Of a DNA stretch of 32,972 bases, positions 6,518 to 14,282 are shown one piece after another (position 1 is the stretch's first letter; every line of letters starts with the position of its first letter). The position numbers were made by a program, and so were the translations under genes. Origin of the DNA: SZUA-430 sp036840015 (GTDB lineage: Bacteria; Pseudomonadota; Alphaproteobacteria; Micropepsales; Micropepsaceae); the NCBI GenBank assembly GCA_036840015.1, contig DAISVV010000005.1, positions 1 through 32,972 of the forward strand, given 5' to 3'. Under the pieces are notes generated by a model, which was not told the DNA's origin, made no database searches, and was given only the letters and a program-made list of their open reading frames with translations.

Positions 6518-8890
6518 CTAGTTGCTACGGCGCTTCTTCTTTTTCTTCTTCTTGGTCGGCTTGGTTGCCGCTTTCTTCTTCGTGGGCTTCGCCACGACCT
6601 CGTCGTCATCGTAAACAGGCGATGAAGCTACGATCGACTTTGCAGGGGTCTGGGGCGATGCCGCTGCGGCTGCCGCTGCAGCAGCGGTGGCCGCCGCTGC
6701 CGCCGCCGGGGGCGAGGAGGAGGTTGCCGTCGAGGAGAACTGTGCCCCGTTTGAGGCTACCTCGGTGAACCCGCCGCGGCGAAGGTCGTTCAACACACTG
6801 ACCGGCACAGGCCGGCCGGCGAGGACGGCACGGTAGACCTGGGTGTTCTCGAGGACGCGCTGGACGTAATTGCGGGTCTCGCTGAAGGGGATGCGTTCGA
6901 TCCAGTCCAGGGCATCCGCGCTCGCGTTCCGGGGGTCGCCGTAGGTGCCGATCCACTGGTTGCTGCGACCGCCGCCGGCGTTGTAGGCCGCAATCGACAG
7001 GATGTAGGAGCCGGCGAAGTCGACCAGCAGGTCCGAAACATGGGCCATGCCCAGCTGCAGGTTCGTCGAGGGTGTGAACAGGTCAGCCTTGCCGCCATAG
7101 GGTATGGAGTGGCGGCGCGCCGTCAGGCTGGCGGTCGCCGGCATGAGCTGCATCAGCCCGCGTGCGCCCGCGCTCGACTGGGCTTCGGGGTCAAATTCGC
7201 TCTCCTGTCGCGTCAGGCCCATGATCAGGGCGCTTTCGGGGACAGTGCCGGCGCTGCGCCAGGCCGGCAGCGAAATCGTGGGATAGGCGATGTCCAGCAC
7301 CGGCAGGTTCTTCTGGATTCCCCGCTTGGCAACGCGCAGTGCGAGTGCGGGCTGGTTCAGCTGTTTGAGATACTCGACCAGGAAGACGTATTGATCCCGC
7401 TCGGAGAAATTCTCGGCGGCCGCCAGCGCGAAAGTGCGCAGCAGCCCCTCGGAGCCGACATCAGCCAGGGCATGCATTGCCTGCACCAATCCCTGATCCT
7501 TGAAGGCCTGGCGTGATCCGGACGTGCCACGCTGGGACGGAGGGTCGATGCTGGCCTTGGGGTTCAGCGTCGCTGCGGCGACCTGGCCGTAGAAGGTCAT
7601 CGGGAACTGGGCGGCGGCGTTGAACTGGCGCGTCGCTTCTGCGCTGCGGCCCTGCTTCTCGGCTGCGCGTCCGGCCCAGTAGTGGCCACGCGCGGCGCTG
7701 ATCGGCGCGGTGACGGCCTCGCGCAGGCGCACGAAGTGATCATAGGCCGCGTCCGGCTTGTTCAGGTATCTCAGTGCAATCCAGCCCGAGAGGAACTCGG
7801 CCTCGGCGTAGTTGATGACCACTTCCTTGCGGATCGCGTGGGTCGATGCGATCTGGTAGGCCTGCTGGGGATTGCCGTCATCGAGGGCTTCGCGGGCCTG
7901 GTAGTTCCGCTCGGTCCACCATTCGTCGGCGGAGGGTGCCGCCCCATCAAGGTTGGCGGAAGACTGCAGCAGGAGCGGGCGGGCGTCGGCGACGCGGTCG
8001 CGCTTGCGCAGCCAGCGGGCGCGGTCGAACAGGAGGCCGGCGTCCTGCTGGAGGTCCGACTTCACGCGTCCATAGGCTGCGTCGGCATCCCGTGCGGCCT
8101 GACGCAGCTTGATGCGGGCCTCGATCATGGCTTCGACATCTGCCGGCAACCAGTTCGCCATCGCGTTGGCCTGGCTGTATTCGTTCGCCCAGACGAGGCG
8201 GGTGGCCCGCTTCCTGTGGTCGTCGGCCGTCAGATGGCTTCCATACTTCGACGACAGCACGGAGATGCGATCGAGCGAGAAGTTGCCTTCGATCCAGCCG
8301 CGGCGCAGCCATGTGCGTCCCGTGGATTCCTGGCCCTTGCGCATATAGGCGTCGCCCAGCTTGAACATGCCCTCGCCCGATACGGGCTCCCGTCCCTGGA
8401 ACCAGTCGATGACTTCCGACGCGGGCATGGCTTCGGCCGGCATGGCTTCCTCGGCGCGGGCCTGGAGCCCGCGCTGGTTGGGCCAGTCGCGGTGCGTGGC
8501 GATGAAGCGGCTGATTTCGGTGAAGGGTGCCCCGTTGTCCTTGGTGACGAATGATCTCCAGAGGACAAGATCGCGTGCGGGCGCGTTCGAGATCCCGGCT
8601 GCGATCTCGCGGGCCTTGTCCCAGTCCTTGCGGTCTGCGGCATCGAAGGCCCGCTCGAGTGTCGAAAGATCGGACGCGGAGAGGAACTGCGCGTGGGGGC
8701 GGACATTGCGGGCGCCGTCATCGTCATAGACCGGCGACATGGTCTGGGCCTGCACGAGGCCGGCTCCCAGGACGCCGAGTGTCAGTGCCGTCGTCATGCG
8801 CCAGCAGAAACGCGTCCAGACTTTTCGGGGCTCAAATCTCAACTTCAACCATCCTGCGCGCGGGCCCGAGGGTGGGGATGCCGATGACAT
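6518..8890 (-). CDS. slt: Soluble lytic murein transglycosylase with Ala- and Lys-rich tail
   Basis: About 790 residues. It cleaves the MurNAc-GlcNAc bond of peptidoglycan in the periplasm, forming 1,6-anhydroMurNAc. A long helical superhelix (U and L domains) fills the first 530 residues. The C-terminal goose-lysozyme-like domain follows, with the catalytic Glu in GLTRQESEFDPEAQSSAG (about 563), then GLMQLMPATA and AYNAGGGRSNQW. Start uncertain: ATG at 8890, a TTG at 8908 and an ATG at 8797 are all possible. The last gives a short signal peptide (MTTALTLGVLGAGLVQAQ) without basic residues, so I keep 8890, which places Arg residues ahead of the hydrophobic core. The last 75 residues are unusual: an alanine run, then KPTKKKAATKPTK ending in seven consecutive lysines and RRSN. 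Confidence 0.9.
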   Translation of the reverse strand: MSSASPPSGPRAGWLKLRFEPRKVWTRFCWRMTTALTLGVLGAGLVQAQTMSPVYDDDGARNVRPHAQFLSASDLSTLERAFDAADRKDWDKAREIAAGISNAPARDLVLWRSFVTKDNGAPFTEISRFIATHRDWPNQRGLQARAEEAMPAEAMPASEVIDWFQGREPVSGEGMFKLGDAYMRKGQESTGRTWLRRGWIEGNFSLDRISVLSSKYGSHLTADDHRKRATRLVWANEYSQANAMANWLPADVEAMIEARIKLRQAARDADAAYGRVKSDLQQDAGLLFDRARWLRKRDRVADARPLLLQSSANLDGAAPSADEWWTERNYQAREALDDGNPQQAYQIASTHAIRKEVVINYAEAEFLSGWIALRYLNKPDAAYDHFVRLREAVTAPISAARGHYWAGRAAEKQGRSAEATRQFNAAAQFPMTFYGQVAAATLNPKASIDPPSQRGTSGSRQAFKDQGLVQAMHALADVGSEGLLRTFALAAAENFSERDQYVFLVEYLKQLNQPALALRVAKRGIQKNLPVLDIAYPTISLPAWRSAGTVPESALIMGLTRQESEFDPEAQSSAGARGLMQLMPATASLTARRHSIPYGGKADLFTPSTNLQLGMAHVSDLLVDFAGSYILSIAAYNAGGGRSNQWIGTYGDPRNASADALDWIERIPFSETRNYVQRVLENTQVYRAVLAGRPVPVSVLNDLRRGGFTEVASNGAQFSSTATSSSPPAAAAAATAAAAAAAAASPQTPAKSIVASSPVYDDDEVVAKPTKKKAATKPTKKKKKKKRRSN

Positions 8891-8961
8891 GCCCCGGTGC
8901 GGGTACAAAGTGCTTGTGGATCAGTATCACATGCGGTGCGGAAGCATCCAGTTAACCCGGC

Positions 8962-8990
8962 TTGTTCGAAAGTCACCGAGGCTTTAGTTT
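8962..8990 (+). promoter_or_regulatory. Candidate sigma-70-type promoter of dapA
   Basis: TTGTTC (8962-8967), a 17-base spacer and TAGTTT (8985-8990) lie 33 bases before the dapA ATG, predicting a leader of roughly 27 bases. The only other nearby gene, slt, is divergent, so dapA needs a promoter here. It is similar in form to the element ahead of rpoZ. Confidence 0.4.
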
Positions 8991-9023
8991 CCGCCGTGTA
9001 AACATACCGGACCCGGCAAAATT

Positions 9024-9917
9024 ATGACATACGACCTCGCCCGATTTCAGGGATCTTTTCCAGCGGTGATTACCCCCTTGCGGGATGGCAAGGTCGACAT
9101 CAAGGCCTTCGAGGCATTCCTGGAATGGCAGCTGGCCGAGGGAACCAATGGCTTTGTCCCCTGTGGAACGACCGGGGAAAGTCCAAATCTGTCCGTGGAT
9201 GAGTTTTCGGCGCTGGTTTCCTCGGCCGTCAAGGTTGCCAAGGGAAAGGTGCCGGTGATCGCCGGAACCGGCTCGAATTCAACCCAGCATGCCATCGAGA
9301 CAACGCAACTCGCCCAGAAGTTGGGGGCGTCGGCGGCCCTTGTCGTGACGCCTTACTACAACAGGCCCACGCAGGAAGGGCTTTACCTGCATTTCCGGGC
9401 GATCGCCGAGGCCACGAAGCTGCCGATCTTCATCTACAACATTCCGGGGCGTTCGGCGGTCGACATGACTGTGGATACGATGGCCCGGCTTTCACGCGTT
9501 CCGAATGTGGTTGGCGTGAAGGATGCGACGGCCAACCTGCAGCGCGTCACGCAGCAGCGCCTGGCGTGCGGTGCGGACTTCGTCCAGCTCTCGGGCGAGG
9601 ACGGGACGGCCCTGGCATTCAACGCGCATGGCGGGGTGGGCTGCATTTCGGTGACCGCCAATGTGGCGCCGCGGCTTTGTGCCGAGTTCCAGGCTGCGAC
9701 CCTCGCCGGCGACTACAGGAAGGCCCGCGGGCTGCATGAGCAGCTGATGCCGCTCCATGAGGAACTGTTCTGCGAGACGAGCCCGGCACCGGTGAAATAT
9801 GCATTGAGCGTCATGGGGAAATGCGAGCCCCATTGCCGCCTGCCGCTTGCACCCCTCAGCGAGGCATCGAAGGCCCGGGTGCGTGCGGCCCTCACCAAGG
9901 CGGGGTTGACCAACTAA
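9024..9917 (+). CDS. dapA: 4-hydroxy-tetrahydrodipicolinate synthase
   Basis: A 297-residue, full-length class I aldolase. It condenses pyruvate with aspartate semialdehyde, the first committed step to lysine and meso-diaminopimelate in the cytoplasm. Motifs are GTTGESP (Thr49/Thr50), VVTPYYNRPTQEG (Tyr112), IYNIPGR (Tyr138, Arg143) and GVKDATAN, whose Lys166 forms the Schiff base. It lies head to head with slt, which degrades the DAP-containing wall, and 5 bases before smpB. This slt-dapA-smpB order is typical of alphaproteobacteria. Confidence 0.96.
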   Translation: MTYDLARFQGSFPAVITPLRDGKVDIKAFEAFLEWQLAEGTNGFVPCGTTGESPNLSVDEFSALVSSAVKVAKGKVPVIAGTGSNSTQHAIETTQLAQKLGASAALVVTPYYNRPTQEGLYLHFRAIAEATKLPIFIYNIPGRSAVDMTVDTMARLSRVPNVVGVKDATANLQRVTQQRLACGADFVQLSGEDGTALAFNAHGGVGCISVTANVAPRLCAEFQAATLAGDYRKARGLHEQLMPLHEELFCETSPAPVKYALSVMGKCEPHCRLPLAPLSEASKARVRAALTKAGLTN

Positions 9918-9922
9918 GCGCG

Positions 9923-10399
9923 ATGGCGGCCAAGAAAAAGGATGACGACAGGACGGTCGTTGCGGAAAACCGCAAGGCCCGCTTCAACTATTTCATCGAA
10001 GAGGTTGTCGAGGCCGGCATCCAGCTCACGGGGACCGAGGTCAAGTCGCTGCGTGGCGGCAAGGCCACGATTGCGGAGTCCTATGCGCAGCCCAAGGGCG
10101 GCGAGATGTTCCTCATCAACTCGTACATTCCGGAGTACACCGAGGGGAACCGCTTCAACCACGAGCCGCGGCGGATCCGGAAGTTGCTGCTCCACAAGCG
10201 GCAGATCGAAAAGCTGGCCAAGGCCGTTGAACGCGAAGGCATGACGATCGTGCCGCTCAAGGCATTCTTCAACGAAAAGGGGCGGGCCAAGATCGAACTT
10301 GGCGTTCCCCGCGGCAAGAAGCTTCACGACAAGCGCGATACCGAAAAGAAGCGCGACTGGCAGCGCGAGAAGGGTCGCCTGATCCGGGACAAGGGCTAG
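9923..10399 (+). CDS. smpB: SsrA-binding protein SmpB
   Basis: 158 residues, starting MAAKKKDDDRTVVAENRKARFNYFIEEVVEAG. SmpB binds tmRNA and delivers it to stalled ribosomes for trans-translation. Diagnostic segments are the OB-fold signature GTEVKSLRGGKATIAESYA, YIPEYTEGNRFNHEPRRIRKLLL, and the basic C-terminal tail KKLHDKRDTEKKRDWQREK that mimics an anticodon arm. The ATG at 9923 follows the dapA stop by 5 bases, so the two are probably co-transcribed. The tmRNA gene itself is not in this window. Confidence 0.96.
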   Translation: MAAKKKDDDRTVVAENRKARFNYFIEEVVEAGIQLTGTEVKSLRGGKATIAESYAQPKGGEMFLINSYIPEYTEGNRFNHEPRRIRKLLLHKRQIEKLAKAVEREGMTIVPLKAFFNEKGRAKIELGVPRGKKLHDKRDTEKKRDWQREKGRLIRDKG

Positions 10400-10408
10400 A
10401 GGGCTCCC

Positions 10409-11080
10409 ATGGCAGATGCGCCTGACGATCGAGATGGCGACGGCATCCGGCAGAAGCTGGTGGCGACCAAGGAGAAGTGGGTGCGCGAGCGGCGCCTGAT
10501 CACTGGTGCACCCGACGAGGCCCATGCCAACCGCCTGCCGCCTGGGCAGCAGGAAGTGACGAACTGGCCGGTGCTTGACCTCGGGATCCACCCGGACGTT
10601 CGCGCTGAGGACTGGAAGCTGACGGTGGACGGCCTGGTCGCAAACCCCGTCACGCTTGATCACGCGCAGTTCATGGCGCTGCCGCAGTCGGACAGCGTGT
10701 CGGACATTCACTGTGTCACGCGGTGGAGCCGGTATGACAATCACTGGCAGGGTGTTGCCTCGCGCGAGCTGATCGCGCTGGTGCGGCCCAAGGACGAGGC
10801 ACGCCATGTCATCTTCCATGCCCATGACGGCTACACCACCAATGTCTCGATCGAGGTCTTTGCCGATCCGGATGTCATGCTGGCGCATGCATGGGAAGGC
10901 AGCCCGCTCACACGCAACCATGGCGGGCCCGTGCGCGTGGTGATCCCGCGCTTCTATTTCTGGAAGAGCGCCAAGTGGGTGCGGCGGATCGAGTTCTCCC
11001 GTGACGACAAGCCCGGGTTCTGGGAAGTCCGCGGCTACCACAATGTAGGTGATCCGTGGAAGGAAGAGCGTTATGACTGA
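10409..11080 (+). CDS. Cytoplasmic sulfite-oxidase-like molybdopterin protein
   Basis: 223 residues of the oxidoreductase molybdopterin-binding domain. The conserved segment DIHCVTRWSRYDNHWQGV carries Cys102, the expected thiolate ligand to molybdenum, and FHAHDGYTTNVSIE and KSAKWVRRIEF match the family core. There is no twin-arginine signal and no dimerisation domain, which separates it from exported sulfite dehydrogenases and MsrP. It belongs with the small cytoplasmic 'sulfite oxidase-like' group (YuiH type), whose substrate is not established. It sits 9 bases after smpB and 39 bases before argC. Confidence 0.87.
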   Translation: MADAPDDRDGDGIRQKLVATKEKWVRERRLITGAPDEAHANRLPPGQQEVTNWPVLDLGIHPDVRAEDWKLTVDGLVANPVTLDHAQFMALPQSDSVSDIHCVTRWSRYDNHWQGVASRELIALVRPKDEARHVIFHAHDGYTTNVSIEVFADPDVMLAHAWEGSPLTRNHGGPVRVVIPRFYFWKSAKWVRRIEFSRDDKPGFWEVRGYHNVGDPWKEERYD

Positions 11081-11119
11081 GCGCCGGGCTTGTGCCGGAG
11101 ACATGGGGACACAGGGATC

Positions 11120-12100
11120 ATGAGCATGCGTTTGCGGGTCGGGATTGTCGGCGTGAGCGGCTATGGTGGCGGAGAGGCCCTGCGCTTGTGCGCGACGCAT
11201 CCTGCATTCGACCTTGTCTACGCGGGCGGTGAGGGCTCGGTCGGGCAGCGGCTGGTCGAACGCTATCCGGGGCTCGGGCGGCTGGGCGACCTCGAGATCC
11301 AGAAATGGGATCCCGTGGCCCTCCCGCCGCTTGACGTGCTCTTTGCCTCGCTGCCCACCGGACAGTCTAAGGAGGCGCTTGCGCGCGTTCCTGCCTCGGT
11401 AAGGATCGTCGATATCGGTGGCGACCACCGCTACGTGGACGGTTGGGCCTACGGGCTTGCCGATGTCTGGCCCGAGACCATTCGCGATGCCACGCGGGTG
11501 GCCAATCCCGGTTGCTATCCGGCCGCGACGCTGGCTGCGCTTGCGCCGCTGCTGTCGGCGAAGCTCATTGATCCGAATGGCATCATCATCGACGCCAAGA
11601 CGGGTGTCAGTGGCGCCGGGCGTGGTGGTGGAGAAAGCACGATGGGCTATGCCGAGGTCAACGAGGACCTTGCGCCCTATGGCCTGCTCAAGCATGTGCA
11701 CATGCCGGAGATGGCCCGGACGATCGACCGCCTGTCAGGAACCAGGTCAGAGGGGCTCGTGTTCACGCCGCACCTGGCGCCCATGACGCGCGGGATCATG
11801 TCCACGATCTATGCGCGCGGGAAGATTACCACCGAGCAGTGCCTCGATGCTGCGCGAAGCTTCTATGCGGGCCGCGCGTTCGTGCGCGTCACCGACAAGC
11901 CGCCGCATACGAAGTTGGCCACCGGCAGCAACCTTGTCTTTGTCTCGTATGCCTGTGATCCGGCGCGCAACCTCGTCATTGCCATGGGTGCTTGCGACAA
12001 CCTTGGCAAGGGGGCTGCCGGACAGGCGATCCAGAACGCCAACATCATGACGGGGCACCCCGAGACACTGGGGCTGGAGGGCGTCACGCTCTGGCCATGA
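11120..12100 (+). CDS. argC: N-acetyl-gamma-glutamyl-phosphate reductase
   Basis: 326 residues. It reduces N-acetylglutamyl phosphate to the semialdehyde with NADPH in arginine biosynthesis. The N-terminal GVSGYGGGEALR is the dinucleotide loop; NPGCYPAATL carries the catalytic Cys (132); KTGVSGAGRGGGES and HVHMPEMARTI are family segments. The ATG at 11120 is chosen because conserved sequence begins at once; a second ATG at 11126 is also possible. Its 3' end overlaps the 3' end of the convergent uracil-DNA glycosylase gene by 17 bases. Confidence 0.95.
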   Translation: MSMRLRVGIVGVSGYGGGEALRLCATHPAFDLVYAGGEGSVGQRLVERYPGLGRLGDLEIQKWDPVALPPLDVLFASLPTGQSKEALARVPASVRIVDIGGDHRYVDGWAYGLADVWPETIRDATRVANPGCYPAATLAALAPLLSAKLIDPNGIIIDAKTGVSGAGRGGGESTMGYAEVNEDLAPYGLLKHVHMPEMARTIDRLSGTRSEGLVFTPHLAPMTRGIMSTIYARGKITTEQCLDAARSFYAGRAFVRVTDKPPHTKLATGSNLVFVSYACDPARNLVIAMGACDNLGKGAAGQAIQNANIMTGHPETLGLEGVTLWP

Positions 12101-12752
12101 GGCGCCGGGCGCGGGCGAAGACGTCATCAAACATGGGTACCGTCAGGCGCCCGGTGTTCGTGTTGTACCGGGAGCAGTGGTAGCTATCGACCAGGGTCAT
12201 GCCGCGGGGCAGGGCGTGCTCTGCGGCGTGGGCGAAGGGCAGGTCTGCAGCCTTCAGCTTCAGTGCGCGGATGGTGTTGTCATGCGCGATGCGGCCGAGG
12301 GCGACGATGACCTTCAGCCTCGTCATGGCCTCGAGGCTGGCGTTCAGGAAGATCCGACAGTTGCCGGCTTCGGCAGGCGTGGGCTTGTTCTCGGGCGGGA
12401 CGCAGCGCACGGCGTTCGAGATGCGGCAATCAAGGAGTTCGAGCCCGTCGTCCTTCGTGCCGGCATAGGTCCCTTTTGCGAGGCCGTGTTTCAGCAAGGT
12501 GGAAAAGAGCAGGTCGCCCGCGTAGTCGCCGGTAAAGGGGCGACCCGTGCGGTTGGCCCCTGTGACGCCGGGGGCAAGTCCCAGGATCAGCAGGCGCGCA
12601 TCAAGCCGGCCAAAGCTTGGAACCGGCGCGTTGAACCAGTCGGGATGGGCCTTGCGGTTGGCGCTGCGATAACCAACGAGGCGTGGGCAGAGGCTGCAAT
12701 CTGCCGGGGCTTCAGCGCTTGCTGCGAGAGCCATGGGGGCCGCCAGTCGCAT
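12084..12752 (-). CDS. Uracil-DNA glycosylase, family 5 (UDGb)-like, Fe-S type
   Basis: 222 residues. It removes uracil (and, in family 5, some other deaminated bases) from DNA. Four cysteines fit the 4Fe-4S ligand pattern of thermostable-type UDGs: Cys19 and Cys22 (CSLC), Cys117 (RCVPP) and Cys132. The active-site segment GLAPGVTGANRTGRPFTGD is of the family 5 type, with no acidic residue in the GLAPG motif. The C-terminal motif is DSYHCSRYNTNTG. ATGs at residues 1 and 7 are both possible starts. It may be the last gene of the transcript running from the acyltransferase, 94 bases after the SDR. Confidence 0.87.
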   Translation of the reverse strand: MRLAAPMALAASAEAPADCSLCPRLVGYRSANRKAHPDWFNAPVPSFGRLDARLLILGLAPGVTGANRTGRPFTGDYAGDLLFSTLLKHGLAKGTYAGTKDDGLELLDCRISNAVRCVPPENKPTPAEAGNCRIFLNASLEAMTRLKVIVALGRIAHDNTIRALKLKAADLPFAHAAEHALPRGMTLVDSYHCSRYNTNTGRLTVPMFDDVFARARRLMARA

Positions 12753-12846
12753 GGGATTTTCCCGTTCGTTTGGATCGCCCTTCCTCTATCGCAGGACGCC
12801 ACGCGGGGTAAGGTCGGGTGAGCGGGTTATCCCGGGCCGGCTGCGG

Positions 12847-13737
12847 TCAGGCTTCCCGCCTCAGCCAGTTGGCCTGGCGGATGGCAAAGCCGGTCACGGT
12901 TCGCGTGATCCAGCGGGGAGTCATCTGGCTCCAGGTGGCCGCAATCTGGTTCGGCCAGCCGGGAACGATGACGGTCTGGCCGGTCATCAGGGCGGTGTAG
13001 CCCTGGCGCGCGACCGAGCGGGCGTCGGCGATGAGAAACGAGGGCGCCCACCCGACGGCCGGCGTTGCATTGCGGATCGACTGGACCATGCCCGTCTCGG
13101 TCATGCCGGGGCAGAGGGCCGTCACGCTGACGCCGGTGCCACGCAGTTCCTCGGCCAGCGACTCCGTGAAGGAGAGGACATAGGCCTTGCTGGCCGCATA
13201 GACCGCCATCGAGGGCACGGGCTGGAAGCCCGCAAGAGAGGCCACATTCAGGATCCGTCCGAAGCGGCGGGCGCGCATGCCGGGCAGGAAGAGCGACGTG
13301 AGGGCTGTTGCTGCCGCAATGTTGACCGCGATCAGCTGCTGCAGGCGCTCGGGCGGGGCGTCGGCGAAGGGGCCGACGTCGATGATGCCGGCGTTATTCA
13401 CCAGAATGTCGATTTCGATGCCGCGCTGTTCAAGCGTCTCGACGACCGAGACCAGTTCCTCGGCGTTCGAGAGGTCGGCGGGCAGGACGATGGAGTCGGT
13501 ATCGTGCCCGGCATGGAGTTCGGCCGCCAGTGCGTCGAGGCGGTCCTTGCTCCGGGCGACAAGCACCAGGGCATGGCCGTGGTTCGCAAACTCGCGTGCG
13601 AGTTCAGCGCCGATGCCGGAGGAGGCGCCGGTGATCAGCACGCGTCCGAGGCGCCGCTCGCCCATGAGGGCAAGCTTCTTCTTTTTCGTCTTCCGGCTGC
13701 CGGTCATGTCCGGCGTGGTGCGGCGGCTCTTCGCCAT
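12847..13737 (-). CDS. SDR-family oxidoreductase with basic N-terminal tail
   Basis: A classical short-chain dehydrogenase, 296 residues from the ATG at 13737. The core shows TGASSGIGAE, NNAG, the catalytic Ser in NVASLAG and YAASK. It is most like the DltE/YqjQ-type SDRs that act on hydrophobic substrates. Ahead of the fold lies an extra segment (MAKSRRTTPDMTGSRKTKKKK) that is strongly basic and not part of the SDR domain. It is the fourth gene of the acyltransferase-hydrolase-phasin cluster, 83 bases after the phasin, with a hairpin between them. It may supply or oxidise an alcohol, aldehyde or 3-oxoacyl intermediate of storage-lipid metabolism. Substrate unknown. Confidence 0.85.
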   Translation of the reverse strand: MAKSRRTTPDMTGSRKTKKKKLALMGERRLGRVLITGASSGIGAELAREFANHGHALVLVARSKDRLDALAAELHAGHDTDSIVLPADLSNAEELVSVVETLEQRGIEIDILVNNAGIIDVGPFADAPPERLQQLIAVNIAAATALTSLFLPGMRARRFGRILNVASLAGFQPVPSMAVYAASKAYVLSFTESLAEELRGTGVSVTALCPGMTETGMVQSIRNATPAVGWAPSFLIADARSVARQGYTALMTGQTVIVPGWPNQIAATWSQMTPRWITRTVTGFAIRQANWLRREA

Positions 13738-13763
13738 GGCGCGGGTCCGTTGCGGGTTCCCGG

Positions 13764-13796
13764 TTTCCCGCGCGGGCGCGATGCCCACGCGGGAAA
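13764..13796 (-). terminator. Hairpin between phasin and SDR genes
   Basis: TTTCCCGCG (13764-13772) pairs exactly with CGCGGGAAA (13788-13796), with an inner GGGC/GCCC after one mismatch and a 5-base loop. It lies 25 bases after the phasin stop. There is no U-tract on the - strand side, so partial termination or 3' end protection of the phasin message is likelier than full termination. Confidence 0.45.
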
Positions 13797-13820
13797 ACAG
13801 GCCAGAGAACGAGGTTTTCT

Positions 13821-14249
13821 TCAGGCCGCGCGGCGCGTGTCGCGCAGCGAGGTCACGAAGCGCGAGATCGGGCGGATCGTCTTCGTCGAGCTGTCGCCCA
13901 CGATCTCGCTGACTTCGCGGAACTGGCGCACCGAGCGACGGAAGAGTTCCGTCATCGCCTGCTGCTGCACCTTCACGGCTTCGGCAAAGCTGCCTGCCTG
14001 GATCGTCTCGCGCAGGGCGTCAAAGCTCCACACGACGTTGTCCTGGGCGTGGTTGACGAGCGTGAGGGCTACCTTGCGGCTCTCGTCGGTCATCGTCTCG
14101 CCGGCCTCGCGAAGGGCATCGCCTGCCTCGCGGAAGCCTTCCTGCATGCGGTTCACCATCTGGTTCACCGGGGCGCGGAAGCCGGTCGTTTCGACCTTGG
14201 CTTCCGCCTTGGCCTTCGAGCGGCCGGTCGTCTTGCGTGTCTTGGTCAT
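13821..14249 (-). CDS. Phasin family protein
   Basis: 142 residues, with a GGAG about 10 bases before the ATG. After a basic N-terminal tail (MTKTRKTTGRSKAKAEAK) it is entirely amphipathic helix, with heptad-like stretches (NRMQEGFREAGDALREAGE; VWSFDALRETIQAGSFAEAVKVQ) ending in FRRSVRQFREVSEI, typical of Phasin_2-type proteins. Phasins coat PHA or neutral-lipid granules and control their size and number. The neighbours (acyltransferase and alpha/beta hydrolase) support a granule role. The basic N-terminus resembles the DNA-binding tails of PhaF and PhaM in principle, though it is shorter. Confidence 0.85.
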   Translation of the reverse strand: MTKTRKTTGRSKAKAEAKVETTGFRAPVNQMVNRMQEGFREAGDALREAGETMTDESRKVALTLVNHAQDNVVWSFDALRETIQAGSFAEAVKVQQQAMTELFRRSVRQFREVSEIVGDSSTKTIRPISRFVTSLRDTRRAA

Positions 14250-14282
14250 TTCAGTCGTCTCCGTTCTCTGGTCATGCGTTTG

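Noticed and set aside
9914..11701. Long open frame (595 codons) on the - strand
   Set aside because: Runs antisense through smpB, the sulfite-oxidase-like gene and argC, which are all certain genes; composition unlike a protein.
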